Below are positions 5,655 through 8,743 of a stretch of 8,743 bases of DNA, one piece after another; within the stretch, counting starts at the first letter, position 1, and the number at the start of each line of letters is the position of its first letter. The notes below the pieces were generated by a model that saw only the letters and a list, made by a program, of their open reading frames with translations, was not told where the DNA came from and did no database searches. Origin of the DNA: Moraxellaceae bacterium (GTDB lineage Bacteria; Pseudomonadota; Gammaproteobacteria; Pseudomonadales; Moraxellaceae); the NCBI GenBank assembly GCA_014378805.1, contig JACMMY010000059.1:1-8743 (forward strand). Reading direction: 5' to 3'. Both the position numbers and the translations under genes were made by a program.

Positions 5655-7862
5655 ATGACGGTAGTAAATCAGCAACAGACGAATGATAACGAAACGATCG
5701 ATCTTGGAGAGTTGTTTCAGACTGTTCTCAGGAATTGGAAACTCATCGTTATTTGTGTTTTCGCGGCCATTTTGTTTGCGATTTTATATCTTCGTATTAC
5801 TCAGCCTATTTATGCGGTTGATGGTTTGGTACAAATTGACAGTAACCAAAGTTCGACGGATGTATTGTTGGGCGGATCTGGCTTGGCGAGCTTGGCTAAC
5901 ACTAAGTCGCCAGCCGATACCGAGGTCCAGTTACTCAAGTCGCGATTTGTATTGGGTCAAGTGGTTCGCAATTTAAGTCTTGATATTATATTGTCGAGTG
6001 GCCAAGATCGCTGGTATCGTCGTTTGATTCATCCGGGTAAAGAGGAAGATATTGTTTATACAAAAAACGGCGTGCGTTATTCTGCCAATGGTGCATCTTT
6101 TCGGGTTGTGAAGTTTAATGTACCTTATGGCTTGTTGGATCGACCATTCAAGCTTCATTTTTTACCGAATGGGCAGTTTACGATCGGATCAATTAGTGAG
6201 TCCGAAGGTCACAAACAACTAAAAGGCCGTATTGGGCAGCTTCTAATACAAAAAATAGGTGGAGAAACCTTAGAATTACTTATCCAGCAAGATGGATCAA
6301 CTCTACCGTCTAATGCGATTTTCATCACTCAGAGAAGCCCACTCCAAGCCGTTCAAGACATCAATAATAATTTGTTGATCGCAGAAAAAGGCAAGCAAAC
6401 CGGTGTCATATCTCTGGTTTATCAAGGAAAAGACCAAGATAAGATTGTTCAGACTCTGGATGAGGTGATGCGTGTGTATTTGGCGCAAAATATTGCTAGT
6501 CGCACGGAGGAGACGCAGAATACATTGGGTTTCTTGGAAAAACAGCTTCCTGAACTCAGATCACAATTAGAGGCCTCTGAGAACCTATATAATAAGTTCC
6601 GTGAAAAAAATAATACAATTGATCCTACTAAAGAAGCGGAATTGTTGTTGCAACAAAGTGTGGATCTGAAGACCAAGAAAATAGAACTTGAGCAGCAAAG
6701 TGTGTTGCTCAGTCAAAAATATACCTCTAATTTTCCGTTGATCGCACAAGTGAAGGCGCAAATCGCTTCACTAGATCAAGATAGTAAAGACTTGGAAAGT
6801 AGAGTTGTGGCGATGCCAGAGTTGCAACGCCGATATTTACAGCTCTATCGGGATGTGCAGGTCAATACCGTTTTATATACGAGTCTCTTAAACAGCTATC
6901 AACAGCTGAAAGTACTGAAAGCGGGTAAAGTTGCGACTGTGCGCGTTCTAGATGGTGCGATAAAATCTGCGAACCCCATCAAACCTCAGAAACTCTTAGT
7001 ATTATTGCTATCGGTAGTCATCGGTCTGATTGTGAGTATGATGCTGATCGTGATCAAAAGTATTTTCTATTCGGGTATCAAAGATTTGGACGTTATTGAA
7101 GCCAAGACAGGGGTTTCGGTGATCGCCACCGTTCCGCGTTCAGTATCTCAACAAAAAATGTTCATTGGGAAAAAAAGTAAAGGAAGTTTACTTGCCAGAG
7201 ATGATTCAGAGGATTTGGCAGTCGAGAGCTTGAGAAGCTTAAGGACGCAAATTCATTTTTCTGCGGCGAAAGCCTACAATAATATTATTCTAATTACTGG
7301 GCCGTCACCAGAAATTGGTAAATCGTTTATTTCTGCTAATTTTGCTGCGGTTTTTGCGCAGATGGGTAAATCAATCGTTCTTGTTGATGCGGATATGCGC
7401 CGCGGTCATATGAGTAAATATTTTAATATCGAAAAACCCCGAGGCTTATCTGATTATTTGATTAATGATAAGATGGATTTAAGCGAAGTCTGTCATAATA
7501 CTTTTATACCTGGGCTTGATTTTATTTCCAAAGGAAATACTCCTTCTAATCCAGCGGAATTATTATTGTCTGAAAATTTTCAGAAGTTGATGGACGATTT
7601 ATCTGCAAATTATGACTATGTGATTATTGATTCTCCGCCCATATTAGCCGCCACTGATGGTGCAATTATTGCGCGTTCATCTGGGATGACGCTGGTCGTT
7701 GCTCGCCATTCACAGACTCATATACGAGAGCTTGAACTAACCCTTTCGCGTCTAGCTCAGGCTGGTGCAACCGTACAGGGTATTGTGTTTAATGATGTTC
7801 CAGGGGCAAGTGGATATGGATATGGGTATCAGTATGCGTATAACTACAGATCTCATAAATAA
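5655..7862 (+). CDS. wzc: Wzc polysaccharide co-polymerase and bacterial tyrosine kinase
   Basis: Inner-membrane PCP-2a protein that controls polymerisation and export together with Wza and is regulated by cycles of tyrosine autophosphorylation. An N-terminal Wzz domain begins with IDLGELFQTVLRNWK, followed by TM1 (about 30-48). The large periplasmic part includes a coiled-coil-rich stretch (about 285-390) and the GNVR-like segment near 390-420. TM2 is at about 447-470. The cytoplasmic BY-kinase has oligomerisation motif E524-x2-R527-x2-R530 and Walker A GPSPEIGKS (549-557, Lys556). Walker A' is IVLVDAD (Asp578, Asp580) and Walker B is VIIDSPP (Asp659). The tail has six tyrosines at alternate positions (721, 723, 725, 727, 729, 731), the expected phosphorylation cluster. 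Length of 735 aa is normal (E. coli 720). The ATG has GGATAGAG just upstream. The gene is intact and all kinase motifs are present. Confidence 0.97.
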   Translation: MTVVNQQQTNDNETIDLGELFQTVLRNWKLIVICVFAAILFAILYLRITQPIYAVDGLVQIDSNQSSTDVLLGGSGLASLANTKSPADTEVQLLKSRFVLGQVVRNLSLDIILSSGQDRWYRRLIHPGKEEDIVYTKNGVRYSANGASFRVVKFNVPYGLLDRPFKLHFLPNGQFTIGSISESEGHKQLKGRIGQLLIQKIGGETLELLIQQDGSTLPSNAIFITQRSPLQAVQDINNNLLIAEKGKQTGVISLVYQGKDQDKIVQTLDEVMRVYLAQNIASRTEETQNTLGFLEKQLPELRSQLEASENLYNKFREKNNTIDPTKEAELLLQQSVDLKTKKIELEQQSVLLSQKYTSNFPLIAQVKAQIASLDQDSKDLESRVVAMPELQRRYLQLYRDVQVNTVLYTSLLNSYQQLKVLKAGKVATVRVLDGAIKSANPIKPQKLLVLLLSVVIGLIVSMMLIVIKSIFYSGIKDLDVIEAKTGVSVIATVPRSVSQQKMFIGKKSKGSLLARDDSEDLAVESLRSLRTQIHFSAAKAYNNIILITGPSPEIGKSFISANFAAVFAQMGKSIVLVDADMRRGHMSKYFNIEKPRGLSDYLINDKMDLSEVCHNTFIPGLDFISKGNTPSNPAELLLSENFQKLMDDLSANYDYVIIDSPPILAATDGAIIARSSGMTLVVARHSQTHIRELELTLSRLAQAGATVQGIVFNDVPGASGYGYGYQYAYNYRSHK

Positions 7863-7956
7863 TGTGAATTATTCTAATTTTGAGATTGCTTAGATGCTAC
7901 GTCAATTCAATGAGATTTTGATGAGTCCATTATTAAAAAATTGAAAGGTTCTTGGC

Positions 7957-8743
7957 ATGACATACAAGAGTGCGAAAATTGCAATTATAGGGTTGGGATA
8001 TGTTGGATTGCCCTTGGCAGTAGAGTTTGGAAAAAAACGAGCTGTCGTGGGTTTTGATATCCATAAGGCACGGATCGAAGCTCTAAAGTCAGGTCAAGAT
8101 CGTACCTTGGAGGTGACTGATTCTGAATTGGCGTCAGCAAAACTATTACAATTTACTCATCAGATTGAAGATTTACAAGATTGTCAAATTTTCATTGTCA
8201 CTGTGCCTACACCGATTGATCAGTATCGCCAACCTGATTTAACGCCGCTGATCAAAGCTTCTGAAACCATCGGTAAAGTGCTTAAAAAGGGCGATATTGT
8301 TATTTATGAGTCTACGGTTTATCCGGGTGCGACTGAAGAAGATTGTGTGCCAGTTCTTGAAAGCGCATCTGGCTTAACGTTTAATCGTGATTTTTTTGCG
8401 GGTTACAGCCCTGAGCGCATAAATCCTGGTGATAAAACGCATCGGGTGACCAATATTTGTAAAGTTACCTCGGGATCAACGCCAGAAATTGCTCAAGTGG
8501 TTGATGATCTGTACAACGAGATTATCGTTGCGGGAACGCATCTGGCGCCAAGTATTCGAGTTGCAGAAGCCGCCAAAGTCATTGAAAACACACAACGTGA
8601 TGTGAACATTGCCTTAATTAATGAGTTGGCACTCATTTTTAATAAAATGGGTATTGATACGGAAGATGTACTCAAAGCCGCTGGGACGAAATGGAATTTC
8701 TTACCATTTCGGCCGGGTCTCGTTGGTGGGCACTGTATTGGCG
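7957..8743 (+). CDS. tviB: UDP-N-acetylhexosamine 6-dehydrogenase, TviB/Gna/WbpO type (3' end outside window)
   Basis: NAD-dependent four-electron oxidation of a UDP-N-acetylhexosamine (UDP-GlcNAc or UDP-GalNAc) to the uronic acid, a precursor of acidic capsule sugars. 262 codons are visible, then the window ends. The Rossmann motif is GLGYVGLPLAVEF from residue 12. The middle domain has FAGYSPERINPGDK, KVTSGSTPE, and AEAAKVIENTQRD with likely catalytic Lys207 and Asn211. The catalytic Cys260 is in GGHCIG, just before the right edge. The unseen part should be the C-terminal UDP-binding domain of about 160 residues. The ATG at 7957 is preceded by AAAGG at eight bases' spacing and lies 94 bases after wzc. 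The sequence resembles the gene called gna in Acinetobacter capsule loci and tviB or wbpO elsewhere; GlcNAc versus GalNAc preference cannot be read from it. Confidence 0.94.
   Translation, partial: MTYKSAKIAIIGLGYVGLPLAVEFGKKRAVVGFDIHKARIEALKSGQDRTLEVTDSELASAKLLQFTHQIEDLQDCQIFIVTVPTPIDQYRQPDLTPLIKASETIGKVLKKGDIVIYESTVYPGATEEDCVPVLESASGLTFNRDFFAGYSPERINPGDKTHRVTNICKVTSGSTPEIAQVVDDLYNEIIVAGTHLAPSIRVAEAAKVIENTQRDVNIALINELALIFNKMGIDTEDVLKAAGTKWNFLPFRPGLVGGHCIG

Noticed and set aside
7894..7944. 16-codon frame in the wzc-tviB gap that could be a leader peptide
   Set aside because: No clear Shine-Dalgarno, no run of regulatory codons and no alternative hairpins were seen; it is likely chance in a 94-base gap.
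1..8743. CRISPR array, insertion sequence, toxin-antitoxin or phage-defence system
   Set aside because: No regularly spaced repeats, transposase motifs, terminal inverted repeats or toxin/antitoxin-like gene pairs were found. The secreted nuclease has a signal peptide and fits an extracellular role, not intracellular defence.

Overview
The window looks like a chromosomal segment from a gammaproteobacterium, most likely Moraxellaceae (Acinetobacter and relatives). This rests on recalled family resemblance only: the Kup protein, in particular its C-terminal segment ending in SQIEI, the near-E. coli-like tRNA-Ser(GGA), and the wza-wzb-wzc plus TviB/Gna-type dehydrogenase set. Overall base composition is moderately AT-rich. 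The genus cannot be fixed without a database search.

Left part (1-3496), probably conserved housekeeping flank: the 3' part of a TetR/AcrR-type regulator runs off the left edge. It converges, with an 18-base gap, on a minus-strand gene for an exported DNA/RNA non-specific endonuclease with the DRGH motif. Upstream of the nuclease, on the same strand, is kup, a potassium uptake symporter. A perfect 14-bp hairpin ends kup, and a good candidate promoter for the nuclease reuses part of that hairpin.

Middle (3497-3999): a plus-strand tRNA-Ser(GGA) with its own candidate GC-rich-discriminator promoter and a strong intrinsic terminator is followed by about 300 T-rich bases without a clear gene. This stretch is the putative leader of the capsule operon. 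It holds an extended -10 candidate, a degenerate JUMPstart/ops-like element, a weak terminator-like hairpin and a 37-codon hydrophobic reading frame of doubtful reality.

Right part (4000-8743), start of a polysaccharide (capsule or exopolysaccharide) export and synthesis locus, all plus strand. wza encodes the outer-membrane export lipoprotein, wzb the low-molecular-weight tyrosine phosphatase, and wzc the inner-membrane BY-kinase co-polymerase. The 5' part of a UDP-N-acetylhexosamine 6-dehydrogenase (TviB/Gna/WbpO type) follows and runs off the right edge. Wza and Wzc form the trans-envelope export machine. Wzc autophosphorylates on its C-terminal tyrosines and Wzb removes the phosphates. 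The dehydrogenase supplies a uronic-acid sugar nucleotide, so the polymer is probably acidic. The sugar-specific genes lie beyond the window.

Most of the window is familiar biology and I found no convincing undescribed system. The stretch most worth a second look is the wza leader (3804-3999).
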